64,000 bases of DNA from Bradyrhizobium diazoefficiens (lineage in GTDB: Bacteria > Pseudomonadota > Alphaproteobacteria > Rhizobiales > Xanthobacteraceae). Numbering within the stretch: position 1 is the first letter of the stretch; each line of letters starts with the position of its first letter. The DNA lies in contig NZ_CP067101.1 in the NCBI RefSeq assembly GCF_016616425.1, positions 186,001-250,000 of the forward strand, given 5' to 3'. A program made the position numbers and the translations under genes. The notes below the pieces were generated by a model. The model did not search any database, was not told where the DNA came from, and was given only the letters and a program-made list of their open reading frames with translations. This document shows, in pieces, positions 28,541 through 37,688 of this stretch.

Positions 28541-28569
28541 AAAAGGGGACGGTTCAGCCGTCCCCTTTT
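28541..28569. terminator. Bidirectional rho-independent terminator
   Basis: A perfect 12 bp stem (aaaaggggacgg with its complement) around a 5-base loop, with A-rich sequence on the left and TTTTCTTGTTT on the right. It separates the convergent HAD (plus) and aldehyde dehydrogenase (minus) genes and can serve both. Confidence 0.88.
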
Positions 28570-28598
28570 CTTGTTTCAGATACAGACCCGATGGACGC

Positions 28599-30056
28599 TC
28601 AGTCCAGGCCGCCGACATGGAGAGCCTTGCTCTCGAGATATTCTTCGATCCCGAGCTGAGATCCCTCGCGTCCCAGGCCCGACTGTTTGACACCGCCGAA
28701 AGGCGCGACCTCCGTCGAGATCAGGCCGGTGTTCAGGCCGACCATGCCGAACTCCAGCGCTTCGGCAACACGCCAGGAACGCTTCAGGTTTTCAGTGTAG
28801 AAATACGCCGCAAGACCGAAGGGCGTACCGTTTGCGATCGCTATCGCCTCGTCCTCCGTCTCGAACCGGAAAAGCGGCGCGACCGGCCCGAAGGTCTCCT
28901 CGGAAGCCAGGAGCATCTCAGTCGTCGCGCCACCGAGCACGAGAGGCCGGGCATATTGCCGACCTTCCGGCACCGCCTCACTCTGCGAGATAATCTTTGC
29001 GCCCTTGTCCAGGGCATCCACGACGTGCCGCCTGATCTTCTCGATCGCCGCGCCATTGATCATCGGCCCAATCGCGACTCCTTCTTCCGTACCGGCGCCG
29101 ACCTTCATTTTCGCGACCCGGCCGGCGAGCTTCTGGGCGAAGGCGTCGTAGATGCCGGATTGCACGAGAATGCGATTGCAGCAGACGCACGTCTGCCCGC
29201 CGTTGCGGAATTTAGATGCAATCGCGCCCTCGACGGCGCGATCGATATCGGCATCGTCGAAGACGATGAACGGTGCATTGCCGCCGAGTTCGAGGCTGAG
29301 CCGCTTGATGTTGTCGGCGGCGCCTTTCATCAGCAACGCTCCGACGCGAGTCGATCCTGTAAACGAGATCTTGCGGACGGTCTCATTGGCCATCAGCTCC
29401 TTGCCAATGTCCGCCGGCATGCCCGTGACGATGTTGATCACGCCAGGTGGAATTCCTGCCCGCTCCGCCAGCACACCGATCGCGAGGGCCGAAAACGGCG
29501 TGAACTCAGAGGGCTTGATGACGACGGCGCAGCCCGCGGCCAGCGCAGGTGCCACTTTGCGGGTAATCATCGCGTTGGGGAAATTCCATGGCGTAATGAT
29601 CCCGCAGACGCCGACCGGCTCTTTCAAAACCAGAATGCGGCGATCGGTCGTGGGTGACGGGATCGTCGATCCGTTGATCCGGCGCGCCTCTTCCGCAAAC
29701 CATTTGACAAAGGAGGCCCCATAGCGGATTTCGCCAAGCGATTCCGCCAGTGGCTTGCCCTGCTCCAACGTCAGCAACAGCGCGAGGTCCTGCTCGTGGC
29801 GCCGCATGAGGTCATACCAGCGCTCCAGCAGAACGGCGCGCTCCGCATGAGCCGTGGTCTTCCAATGCTTGAACGCGTCGGCCGCAGCGTTGATGGCAGC
29901 CCTGGTCTCCTCGCACCCCATATCGGGGATAGTGCCAAGGACTTGCTGGCTGGCAGGATCGATGACGTCAACCGTCGCCTTCGCACTCGCGTCGCGCCAG
30001 CGGCCGCCGATCAGTGCCTGCTGGCGAAACAGATCCTTGTCTTTCAATGCAACCAT
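28599..30056 (-). CDS. Succinate-semialdehyde-type dehydrogenase (GabD family)
   Basis: Aldehyde dehydrogenase of 485 residues, GabD-like. Landmarks: ITPWNFPNAMI, VIKPSEFTP, the Glu in LELGGNAPFIVFDDAD, and the Cys pair in GGQTCVCCNRILVQ, in which the first Cys is the nucleophile and the doubled CC is typical of GabD enzymes. Near the end, VAPFGGVKQSGLGREG is also typical. GGGAG precedes the ATG at 30056. It would oxidise succinate semialdehyde or a similar omega-semialdehyde from the aminotransferase to a dicarboxylate. Confidence 0.9.
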   Translation of the reverse strand: MVALKDKDLFRQQALIGGRWRDASAKATVDVIDPASQQVLGTIPDMGCEETRAAINAAADAFKHWKTTAHAERAVLLERWYDLMRRHEQDLALLLTLEQGKPLAESLGEIRYGASFVKWFAEEARRINGSTIPSPTTDRRILVLKEPVGVCGIITPWNFPNAMITRKVAPALAAGCAVVIKPSEFTPFSALAIGVLAERAGIPPGVINIVTGMPADIGKELMANETVRKISFTGSTRVGALLMKGAADNIKRLSLELGGNAPFIVFDDADIDRAVEGAIASKFRNGGQTCVCCNRILVQSGIYDAFAQKLAGRVAKMKVGAGTEEGVAIGPMINGAAIEKIRRHVVDALDKGAKIISQSEAVPEGRQYARPLVLGGATTEMLLASEETFGPVAPLFRFETEDEAIAIANGTPFGLAAYFYTENLKRSWRVAEALEFGMVGLNTGLISTEVAPFGGVKQSGLGREGSQLGIEEYLESKALHVGGLD

Positions 30057-30265
30057 GTATTTGCTCCCTTGCCCTTCGGGGTCAAACCGCCATCGCTGCC
30101 GGATGTGCGATTGGCGAGACAAAGCCGTCTCAACTGAGCCATACAGGATCGCGCGCCGCATTTTTCATCGAGAAGGAAGCGTCTGACGGCGTTGAATCCG
30201 GTCGGATGGGACCTCGAAAGTCGATTGTTCTGTCCGTTTAGTGAGGCCGCCGTCAGGCATCGTGC

Positions 30266-30622
30266 TCAGTCATCGTGGCAGACATAGATCTTCCGCACGG
30301 TCTCGATCGTGCGCCAGACGCCGACAAAGCCCGGCTTCATCACAAAGCTGTCGCCCGCGCGAAAAGTCTTCGTCTCACCCCCTTTTTCCTCGATTTCGAT
30401 AACACCCGAGATGATGTGGCAGAACTCGAAGGTGGTGCCCTTGATCGAATGGGTCTCGCCGGGGGTTGCCTCCCAGACGCCCGTCAGCACTTTCTCACCC
30501 TTCGAGGCGTCCTGCGCCCAGGTCTTGAAGGACGGATTGCCCGAAATCAGCCGTTCCGGAGCCGGCATGGCCTTCTTCGGTACAAAATCCGGATTGGTGT
30601 CGATGGCAATCAGAAGTGACAT
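30266..30622 (-). CDS. Small cupin protein (Cupin_3 / DUF861 type)
   Basis: 118-residue single-domain cupin. GVWEATPGETHSIKGTTFEFCHIISG and FRAGDSFVMKPGFVGVWRT give the two conserved cupin strands. Only a partial set of metal ligands is visible. Such proteins often sit beside amino-acid or aldehyde catabolism genes. It starts with AGGAAAG before the ATG and follows the GhrA-like gene by 12 bp, so the two form an operon. Confidence 0.82.
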   Translation of the reverse strand: MSLLIAIDTNPDFVPKKAMPAPERLISGNPSFKTWAQDASKGEKVLTGVWEATPGETHSIKGTTFEFCHIISGVIEIEEKGGETKTFRAGDSFVMKPGFVGVWRTIETVRKIYVCHDD

Positions 30623-30634
30623 GCATCTTTCCTG

Positions 30635-31558
30635 TTAGTAGCCGAGCGTTCGATCGACGAGGCCGATCGGATTTCGTCCGGCGCGGTGGCGCCGGATGTT
30701 CTCTATGACGGATTGCGCGGCCGTATGCGGTTGCGTCACCGACGCGGTATGCGGCGTGATGATCACCTTCGGATGCGACCAAAGCGGATGGTCTTCCGGC
30801 AGCGGCTCGGGCTCGGTGACGTCGAGCATCGCTGCGGCGAGACGTCCGCTGTCGAGCGCTTCGATGAGTGCGCCCTGGTCGAGCTGCGGACCGCGACCGA
30901 CATGCAGCAGCCTTGCTCCCGTCGGCAGAAGAGAGAACAGCTGTGCGTTCAGGATGCCGCTTGTTTGCTCCGTCAGGGGAAGAAGACAGACGAGGATATC
31001 CGTTTCTCGCAGAAAATCGCCAAGCTGACCGTCGCCGTGGAAGCAGGTGACACTCTCGATCTTCTTGTTGCTGCGGCTCCACCCGGCAAGCGGAAATCCA
31101 AACGGCTTCAGACGATCAATCGCAGCTTGCGCCAGCGTGCCGAGGCCGAGGAAACCAACACGCCGATCAGGCGCTTGGGGCGTTGCCAACGCTTGCCACA
31201 CGCCCCTGCTCTGCTGCTGCCGATAGGCCAGCATCTCGCGATGGAGCGTCAGCACACCAAGGACGACGTATTCCTGCATCATGCGAACAATGCCTTCCTC
31301 GACCATGCGCACGAGCTTGACGTGGCCAGGTATGGTCTCCGGCTTGAACTGGTCGATCCCGGCGCCGATAGAAAGGAGCATTTCCAGATTACAAAAGCGC
31401 GAGAGATCGCCGGGCGCGTTCCAGGTTATCAGGTACCGTATCTTTTCCGGCTCGAAGCATTCGCTGGAATGATAGAATTCGAGATCAGGGAGCTCGCGCG
31501 CAAACGCCTGCCGGAAAATAGCCGCCCGAGCAGCATCGGAATTGAAAAGGAACGCCAT
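30635..31558 (-). CDS. D-2-hydroxyacid dehydrogenase (GhrA-like)
   Basis: 307 residues, NAD(P)-dependent reductase of glyoxylate/hydroxypyruvate-type 2-oxo acids. The Rossmann motif is GFLGLGTLAQAAID near residue 137. The substrate Arg is in LLHVGRGPQLDQ and the catalytic His in ITPHTASVT near residue 280. The frame extends 28 codons further upstream; ATG 31558 is chosen because AGAGGAC precedes it. In the block it could reduce a 2-oxo acid produced by oxidative deamination or dehydration. Confidence 0.88.
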   Translation of the reverse strand: MAFLFNSDAARAAIFRQAFARELPDLEFYHSSECFEPEKIRYLITWNAPGDLSRFCNLEMLLSIGAGIDQFKPETIPGHVKLVRMVEEGIVRMMQEYVVLGVLTLHREMLAYRQQQSRGVWQALATPQAPDRRVGFLGLGTLAQAAIDRLKPFGFPLAGWSRSNKKIESVTCFHGDGQLGDFLRETDILVCLLPLTEQTSGILNAQLFSLLPTGARLLHVGRGPQLDQGALIEALDSGRLAAAMLDVTEPEPLPEDHPLWSHPKVIITPHTASVTQPHTAAQSVIENIRRHRAGRNPIGLVDRTLGY

Positions 31559-31905
31559 CGACGTGGTCCTCTCAGGTCCTCGCCCGGGATGCTGCGCGTT
31601 GAGACCGGCCTGGCCGGCCACCGAGGGCTGGAAAGGCGGCAAGCCTTCCAGCGAAGCCTTCGACGTTCACTGGGGCTCACCCTGCCTGCTGTTGCCGGCT
31701 ATCGATAGGCCGCGACCAGTAGCTTTCCCTGCTGAATCGAGTTGCACTGGCGGCGGAACATTCCGAATACCGCCTGCCAAACAGGCGAAACCTGCTGGCC
31801 TTCCGCGCTATGCTGCTGCAAAAGAGGGCTTGTGCGGCACGCAGCAGAAGGCCGGCGGGGGATAGGCCGCGGGGTTTGAGTCCCGCGAAGGAATGGAAGA
31901 GCTGA
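31559..31905. other. Divergent promoter region, GhrA-like / GNAT
   Basis: 347 bp between divergent genes with no supported gene inside. Promoters for both are expected; none is called. Confidence 0.5.
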
Positions 31906-32784
31906 ATGGGACGAACGGTACGCGTGAAGTCCTTTGAACTGATGGCCAAGGACATCAACGACGTTGATGTGAAGCTGCTCCACGCGCTTTCGATCGGTGT
32001 CGGCTGGCCGCATCGCCCCAAGGACTGGGATTTCCTACGCCGCGCCGGCCACGGCATCGTCGCCGTCGATGGCATAGATCGCGTTTTCGGCAGCGCGATG
32101 TGGTTCCCTTACAGCCAGGAATTCGCGACGATTGGTCTGGTGATCACATCGCCCCGAACCCAGGCACAAGGTACTGGCCGCTGGCTCATGGAGCAGGTTT
32201 TCGAGCGGTGTGGCGACCGGAATTTGACCCTCAACTCAACCCATGCCGCCTATCACCTGTATCTGTCACTGGGGTTCACGAAGGAAGCCATCGTATATCT
32301 GTGGCAAGGAGAGATCGTCTCACCGCCTCCGCCGGTGCCGGCTCTGGCCGGTGAATTGAGCTCGCTGTCCACGGCGAACATCGGAGAGATCGCGGCACTG
32401 GATGAACGCGCGTTCGGAACCAACCGGCAGAAGCTGCTCGCATTGCTTTCTGAAGGTGCGTCAATCTCCGTCTTGCGCCGCGGCGGAGAGGCCGTCGGGT
32501 TTTCGATGAAGCGCGAATTCGGACGTGGTCATGTGATCGGACCCATCGTCGCCAGCAATGATTGTGACGCGATCCATCTCACCGCCGTGCACCTGAGGGA
32601 TCTCGCCGGAAGATTTGCCCGCGTCGATACGCGGGAGCAGACGGGTCTGTTTGCCGACTTCCTTCAACAGAGCCGCCTCGGGATGACCGACACAGTCACA
32701 ACGATGTCTAAGGGCCGGCGATTCCTGAACCGCAAGGAGAATGAGCCGTGGGTGTACGGGCTAGCCGGTCACGCGTTGAGCTGA
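31906..32784 (+). CDS. Tandem GNAT-type N-acetyltransferase, paralogue B
   Basis: 292 residues: GNAT domain 1 with the acetyl-CoA loop TQAQGTGRWLMEQ near residue 85, and a divergent second domain with EFGRGHVIGPIVAS near 205. The latter block and LNST-A--LY-S-GF are shared with the GNAT at 15490-16362, so the two are paralogues at opposite ends of the catabolic block. An internal start at MAKDIND is possible. Confidence 0.82.
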   Translation: MGRTVRVKSFELMAKDINDVDVKLLHALSIGVGWPHRPKDWDFLRRAGHGIVAVDGIDRVFGSAMWFPYSQEFATIGLVITSPRTQAQGTGRWLMEQVFERCGDRNLTLNSTHAAYHLYLSLGFTKEAIVYLWQGEIVSPPPPVPALAGELSSLSTANIGEIAALDERAFGTNRQKLLALLSEGASISVLRRGGEAVGFSMKREFGRGHVIGPIVASNDCDAIHLTAVHLRDLAGRFARVDTREQTGLFADFLQQSRLGMTDTVTTMSKGRRFLNRKENEPWVYGLAGHALS

Positions 32785-32936
32785 GGCTATGACGCGAAGC
32801 TCCGTGGGGGCTGGTGCCAACTGTGCCGGTCGCGACGCTACAGAGATGGGCCATGGCCAGGGCGACCAGCAGAAGGACGAGTCGCTCGCGAAGCGAACCC
32901 AAGCGCACCAAATCGTAGCTTGGCGTACAACATGGT

Positions 32937-33053
32937 GCAAATAGCGGAAAGAGTGTCAGTCAACTCCCGCTGAAAGACAAAGCATTTTCGACCTTCCTAG
33001 GTCAAAACCCACGGTTGGGGCTACGGCCGGAAACCGGGTTTCGCTTCCGACAG
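32937..33053 (-). repeat. Copy 3 of the 117 bp repeat with tRNA-Ser-like end
   Basis: Same length and order as the copy at 4379-4495: gcaaatagcggaaagagtgt at one end (two changes from the tRNA-Ser 3' end), the cagtcaa core, caaaaccca in the middle and cttccgac at the other end. Same orientation as copies 1 and 2 and as the intact tRNA-Ser. Confidence 0.7.
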
Positions 33054-33056
33054 AAT

Positions 33057-33389
33057 TCAGCTCGCGGGACGATACGATTTCGCCACGGTCGTCGCCTTCT
33101 TGAGTGCTGTTACTCCTTGATCGCCCGTCATGAGCGGCGTCGTCTTCCCTGACTTGAGGGCACCGCCGGCGGCCACCGCAAGGGCGATGGCAGCCATGCT
33201 CTCGATATCTGGCACATCGGCGATCAGAACAGCGTCATATTCTCCCATGCACAACCAGCCGCCGATAAACTTCCCGCCAGCAGCCTCTGTCGCCGCTCGA
33301 CCGACCTGCTCGAGCCGGTTCTGCGGGTTTTTCATCTGCGCCGCCCAGGATTCCGAAGTGTATGCGAATTGATACATGTGAAGCGCCAT
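33057..33389 (-). CDS. GYD-domain protein
   Basis: 110-residue protein of the GYD family (named for a Gly-Tyr-Asp motif; here MGEYDAVLIADVPD). It has an N-terminal strand YQFAYTSESWAA, a central AAGGKFIGGWLCMGEYD, and a basic end. Function of the family is not established; the fold resembles small ferredoxin-like ligand-binding or monooxygenase-type domains. GGGAG precedes the ATG. It is divergent from the HTH gene. Confidence 0.82.
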   Translation of the reverse strand: MALHMYQFAYTSESWAAQMKNPQNRLEQVGRAATEAAGGKFIGGWLCMGEYDAVLIADVPDIESMAAIALAVAAGGALKSGKTTPLMTGDQGVTALKKATTVAKSYRPAS

Positions 33390-33569
33390 GTTCGATCTCC
33401 CGGTGTGTCGTTAGGCGATAAAAATTGGTCAGCGGCGACTAAACCTCATTCAGAAATGAGGACGGACCGCTGCGGCAAGCTAGATGCAATCGCGGCATGA
33501 TTTGCGGAAAACATTGCGCAGATTGCTGCGGGCTAATAGGTTCTTAAGGGGTCAAGCTGAGGGACAGCG

Positions 33570-34520
33570 GTGGAACGAGACGAACTTGAGCGCCTTGTCG
33601 GGGGCCGGTTGCGGCTAACCTTCGACCAGATATTAAATCACCCCCGCCTGCCTGAAGCACGTCGCGCCTATCTTGCAAGCTTCGTCCATCTGTACGAAGG
33701 CGATCCATTTCTGGTTCGTCTGCTGCTGGAGGCGGGTCGATTCCTCGTCTTTCACAGCGTGGCGGTGCTCGAGGCCGCGCAAGATCCGTCGCGACGTGAG
33801 ACCTGGTTCACGGTGGCTGCGCTCAAGCAGCAGCTAGCCATGTACGGCTATGCGAGTGGCCGGCAAGTGGATCATCTCGTCGCGCGATTGCGCGAGGTTG
33901 GATTTCTCGAACAGTGTCGAGCGTCCGGCGATGGGCGCATCCGGCTGCTTGCGGCCACGCAGAAGCTGCGCTCCCATCATACCGAGTGGCTCGCAACGCA
34001 CTACATCCCGCTCGCGACGCTTTTCCCCGATCATGATTACGGCCCGGTGCTGTCGCGTGATCGCTCATTTCACGTCCTGCACTGCAGCACGTGCCTGCCG
34101 TTCAACCCCGTGTCTGCTCGCCTGATGATGACGATCCCGGACACGCTGCTGTTTTTCACGCACGCCGCGGGACCACTGATCCAGAATGCGGTGCTGAAGG
34201 CTGCCATGGATGCCGCCGATCCCAACGCTGCGATACCTTACGTCGAAGCCGCCGATCGTTTCGGCGTCTCCCGAACCCATGTCCGTAACATCATGGCCAA
34301 CGCGGAAGCGGCGGGGCTGGTCAGGATCACCGGGCAGGGTGGCCATGGTATTTTAATCCTGCCGCGCTTTTGGGCCAGCTACGATCGCGGCCTGGCACTC
34401 GGGATGTATCTCCACGACGCCGTCAATCTCGTCGCGATGCGCCAGTGGGCGAAGGCGGATACGGATGGTGACACGACTGCCCTGCTTGGTCGCGCCCTGA
34501 CCGCTGATTACTCGTCTTAG
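33570..34520 (+). CDS. Winged-HTH regulator-like protein, unassigned family
   Basis: 316 residues starting at GTG with GAGGGA upstream. A first possible helix-turn-helix lies near residues 78-115 (ALKQQLAMYGYASGRQVDHLV), a second near 230-260 (YVEAADRFGVSRTHVRNIMANAEAAGLV), followed by a wing-like GQGGHGILIL. No ligand domain is recognised. It stands just before the TonB receptor gene and a strong dyad, so it may regulate that receptor. Part of its N-terminus is found again as a relic after the receptor gene (37018). Confidence 0.7.
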   Translation: MERDELERLVGGRLRLTFDQILNHPRLPEARRAYLASFVHLYEGDPFLVRLLLEAGRFLVFHSVAVLEAAQDPSRRETWFTVAALKQQLAMYGYASGRQVDHLVARLREVGFLEQCRASGDGRIRLLAATQKLRSHHTEWLATHYIPLATLFPDHDYGPVLSRDRSFHVLHCSTCLPFNPVSARLMMTIPDTLLFFTHAAGPLIQNAVLKAAMDAADPNAAIPYVEAADRFGVSRTHVRNIMANAEAAGLVRITGQGGHGILILPRFWASYDRGLALGMYLHDAVNLVAMRQWAKADTDGDTTALLGRALTADYSS

Positions 34521-34543
34521 GTCAGACGCTCAGTTTGATTTTC

Positions 34544-34579
34544 GTGACGGCACCGTAAAATTTACGGAAAATCGGTCAC
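34544..34579. promoter_or_regulatory. Dyad operator upstream of the TonB receptor
   Basis: An inner perfect palindrome ccgtaaa-a-tttacgg (34553-34567) lies within outer arms GTGAC (34544) and GTCAC (34575). It begins 24 bp after the regulator gene and about 100 bp before the receptor start. It does not have the classical Fur-box form, so a local regulator is a good candidate. Confidence 0.65.
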
Positions 34580-34666
34580 TTGGTTTGCGCTGTTCGCCTT
34601 GATCCCATAGGTTCCAAACACGGGAACTGATCCTGTGATGGATCGGGAGATGGCTGGGGCGGCCTG

Positions 34667-37000
34667 ATGGGTAAAGGCTTGAGTTCGGGCGGCTTTCAAG
34701 CCGTCCCGGGTCGGCGTGACGCGCGGTTGTCTCTTGCTGTGGCCCGCACCGCGCTCGCAGCTATTATTGCGGTCGGGCAGATCGGTCCGATCCTGGCGCA
34801 AGATGTCCCTGCGCTTGGCAGGCCACCTTCAGGTGCCAATCTCGATCGGCCTGCGCAACTGCCCCCGGTGACGGTGTATTCCAAGCGCAGGCGGCTCGTC
34901 CCACCCAGGCCCGCCAAACCAACGATTGCGGTTAGACCAGCCGCACCTACGCCGACCCGCGCCAACGGGCCGGCACAACCCGATGTCGTCGCAGTGAATG
35001 GCGGCCCACCCGTGACGCAGACCACCGCCGGGCCGGTGAGCGGCTATCGCGCGCTCACATCTGTCTCGGCGACCAAAACCGATACGCCGATCGAGCGCAT
35101 TCCGCAGGCGGTTGCGGTGGTGCCGCGCGCCGTGCTCGATGACCAGCAACCGCTCGGGCAGATGGATGCGCTGCGCAACATGTCGGCCGTGACGCCGATG
35201 TCGGCCAACACATTCATCGGCTATGCCTACAAGGTGCGCGGCTTTCCGGCCGACCGTTATGTCGACGGCCTGCCGAACTATTATGACGGCGGCGACAACA
35301 CTTCGCTGCGCAACACCGAGCGCATCGAGGTGCTGAAAGGCCCGGCCGGCATCCTCTACCAGGGCGGCATCGGCCCCATCGGCGGCATCATCAACACAGT
35401 CTCCAGGCTGCCGACCGAAAACCGGTTCGCAGAGATCGGCTTCACGGCGGGCGGTTACAACCTGTGGAACACCTGGTTCGACGTGAACCAGCCGATTGCA
35501 AGTGGGGGCACGGCACTGTTCCGCGTGACCGGCGATTTCGAAAAATCCGGCGACTTCATCGATGTGATCGAGCACCGCCGCTACGCGCTGAATCCGACGC
35601 TCCTCCTCAACAACAATGACGGCACGCGCCTCACCATCCAGGGCAGCTTCTCGTCGCGCTCGTTCCAGAACTACACCGGGCTGCCCGGCGCCGGCACGGT
35701 CGATCGGTCTCTGTTCACGATTCCACCGACGCTGTCTCCGGACCGGCCCGATCTCGGCCGCAGCTGGACGACCTATAACGGCGTGACGGTACGTCTCGAT
35801 CACGAGTTCAATGCGGCGTGGTCGGCGAATGCCACGACTCGCGTCAGCGAGATGCGGCTTGAGCAGTTCGGACATTTCCTCGGGACCGACATCCCGTTGT
35901 TCGGCTCGACATTCCCGTTCCTCAGCTTCCACCTGCCGGTGGACACGCGCGAGATCGCCTCGAGCGCCAACCTGGTTGCCAAATTCGTCATCGGGCCGAC
36001 CAGGAATACGGTTCTGTTCGGGGCGGACAGCGATCGCGTCGCCGACAAGATCCGCGACGACATCGGCTTCGTCGGCCTCGTCGACTTCGCCAATCCCGTT
36101 TTTCCAGCATACACGCCGCCGACCGCGAGCGCGTTCAATTCCAACAACCTCTATGTTAACAGCGGGCTGGCGGCGCAGTGGCAATCGGACGTCTACGAGC
36201 GGCTGCACTTGCTCGCGGGTGTCCGTCTCGCCAACGTCTATATCCACGGCACCGACACGGTGGCGGGCAGCGATTTCGTCACCAATGCCTGGAAGCCGCT
36301 GCCGCGGGTCGGTGCGGTGGTCGATCTCGTGCAAGGCGTATCGGCCTTCGCGGACCATTCGCAAGGCTACCGCGGCGTCCCATTCTTCAATGCCGTCGGC
36401 GCGCCGAAGCCGGAGGAAGCCGAGCAGACCGAGGCCGGCTTGAAGCTCGCCCTGCCGTCCGGCTTTGCCGGCACCTTGGCGTGGTTCACCATCGCGCGGC
36501 GCAATGTCATGAACCTGCTGCCGGGAAGCCTCTTCCTGGCCACGCAGGTCGGCGAGCAGCGCGCAGAGGGGTTCGATGCGGACCTGACCTGGCAGCCATT
36601 CGCGGGTCTCTCGATCCTTGCAAGCTACGCGCACGTGAAAGCTATTATCGCTCAGGATCAGCTATTCGCGCCCGGCACCGTGCTCGAGCGCGTGCCGCGG
36701 GACTCTGGCCGGTTATGGATGAACTACAAGTTTCCGGACGGACGGCTGCGGAATGTTGCGATCGCGGCCGGCCTTTACGCGGCCTCCGCGCAGGCGGTGG
36801 CGCTCAACAACGTCTATTTCACACCGGCCTATGTCACGTTCGACGGCAAGATCGCCTATGAGACGGATCGCTGGAGCCTCGGTGTGACGGGAAAAAATCT
36901 CGCCGATCGCCGCTACTTCGTGCCCTACGCGAGCGGCTCCGGATACATCATGCCGGCCGACGGACGCACCGTGCTGGCTTTCGGGAAGCTGCGATATTGA
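34667..37000 (+). CDS. TonB-dependent siderophore receptor
   Basis: Outer-membrane receptor of 777 residues for a ferric siderophore or similar chelate. A signal peptide ends near residue 45 (GPILAQDV), then a Pro-rich stretch with PPVTVYSKRRR. The plug domain (about 125-240) has TPIERIPQAVAVVPR, the RIEVLKGPAGILYQGG block and GGIINTVSR; a long beta-barrel follows, ending in aromatic LRY as outer-membrane proteins do. No TonB, ExbB or siderophore genes are adjacent. The small genes behind it lie within 700 bp and may be co-transcribed. Confidence 0.93.
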   Translation: MGKGLSSGGFQAVPGRRDARLSLAVARTALAAIIAVGQIGPILAQDVPALGRPPSGANLDRPAQLPPVTVYSKRRRLVPPRPAKPTIAVRPAAPTPTRANGPAQPDVVAVNGGPPVTQTTAGPVSGYRALTSVSATKTDTPIERIPQAVAVVPRAVLDDQQPLGQMDALRNMSAVTPMSANTFIGYAYKVRGFPADRYVDGLPNYYDGGDNTSLRNTERIEVLKGPAGILYQGGIGPIGGIINTVSRLPTENRFAEIGFTAGGYNLWNTWFDVNQPIASGGTALFRVTGDFEKSGDFIDVIEHRRYALNPTLLLNNNDGTRLTIQGSFSSRSFQNYTGLPGAGTVDRSLFTIPPTLSPDRPDLGRSWTTYNGVTVRLDHEFNAAWSANATTRVSEMRLEQFGHFLGTDIPLFGSTFPFLSFHLPVDTREIASSANLVAKFVIGPTRNTVLFGADSDRVADKIRDDIGFVGLVDFANPVFPAYTPPTASAFNSNNLYVNSGLAAQWQSDVYERLHLLAGVRLANVYIHGTDTVAGSDFVTNAWKPLPRVGAVVDLVQGVSAFADHSQGYRGVPFFNAVGAPKPEEAEQTEAGLKLALPSGFAGTLAWFTIARRNVMNLLPGSLFLATQVGEQRAEGFDADLTWQPFAGLSILASYAHVKAIIAQDQLFAPGTVLERVPRDSGRLWMNYKFPDGRLRNVAIAAGLYAASAQAVALNNVYFTPAYVTFDGKIAYETDRWSLGVTGKNLADRRYFVPYASGSGYIMPADGRTVLAFGKLRY

Positions 37001-37017
37001 GCGGATGGTTGGGGTTC

Positions 37018-37099
37018 GGAGCAGGCCGAACGGGAGCGCCTCGTCTGGGGCCGGCTGCGGTTGCGGCTGGCGCTGCACGAGATCAATAGTCCCCGGCTG
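37018..37099 (+). pseudogene. Relic of a paralogue of the 33570 regulator
   Basis: Just after the receptor stop a frame reads ERERLVWGRLRLRLALHEI then NSPRL, which aligns with the start of the regulator at 33570 (ELERLVGGRLRLTFDQI then NHPRL). The similarity stops after about 27 codons. It has no start codon of its own. Best read as a partial duplication or the scar of a rearrangement around the receptor gene. Confidence 0.6.
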
Positions 37100-37248
37100 G
37101 TCGCCCCCAGTGTTTCGGGACGAGATATGCGCAAAGTTTTCCCAACGCTCGTCGCTCTCGGACAGTTATTCTGCTCTCTCGCTGGAGGCTGTCTGCTCGC
37201 GAACAGCGTCCCCTTCCCGGATATTCTGATTGCTCAAGAGAGATTTTC

Positions 37249-37554
37249 ATGGCCGAAGCCAAAACAGATACTCCCCGTCCCAACCGCCTCCCGCTTCCTG
37301 CACTCGGGTATTCGCTAGTCGTTGCCGTACTGCTAGCCTATGGGCTGCACGCGCTTTTCATCTCCGGCCCAGCCATGCGTGCGGCCGCACACGACTACAT
37401 TGAACGGACGATTGCAGACGAGGATAGCCAATTCTGTGAGACGTTCGGAATGCACTCGGGGAATGCCGCGTTCATCGCGTGCAGCAAGAAGCTGGCGATC
37501 ATCCGCCAAAAGCAAGTTGACCGTGATAACGCCGCCGCCCAAGGCATCCTCTAG
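37249..37554 (+). CDS. Small membrane-anchored protein, unknown
   Basis: 101 residues with one hydrophobic segment (about 18-42, LGYSLVVAVLLAYGLHALFI) and a hydrophilic C-terminal part with two cysteines (QFCETFG and FIACSKK) that could form a disulfide outside the membrane. No family recognised. AGAGAG precedes the ATG at normal distance. It follows the receptor gene by 250 bp. Confidence 0.6.
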   Translation: MAEAKTDTPRPNRLPLPALGYSLVVAVLLAYGLHALFISGPAMRAAAHDYIERTIADEDSQFCETFGMHSGNAAFIACSKKLAIIRQKQVDRDNAAAQGIL

Positions 37555-37688
37555 CAAGGCCGCGGTCGACGCCGAGCGTCATCGTCTTATTTCGCGTGTC
37601 GCAACTCATCCATCTCAGGCGCGGGGTTCCCTCGTCTGGACCCGTTACGCTGCCTCTCTTCTCGATCCACTCAGGAAGGAATTAGCTT

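Noticed and set aside
34829..36634. 601-codon minus-strand open frame
   Set aside because: Antisense to the TonB receptor, whose motifs are unambiguous.
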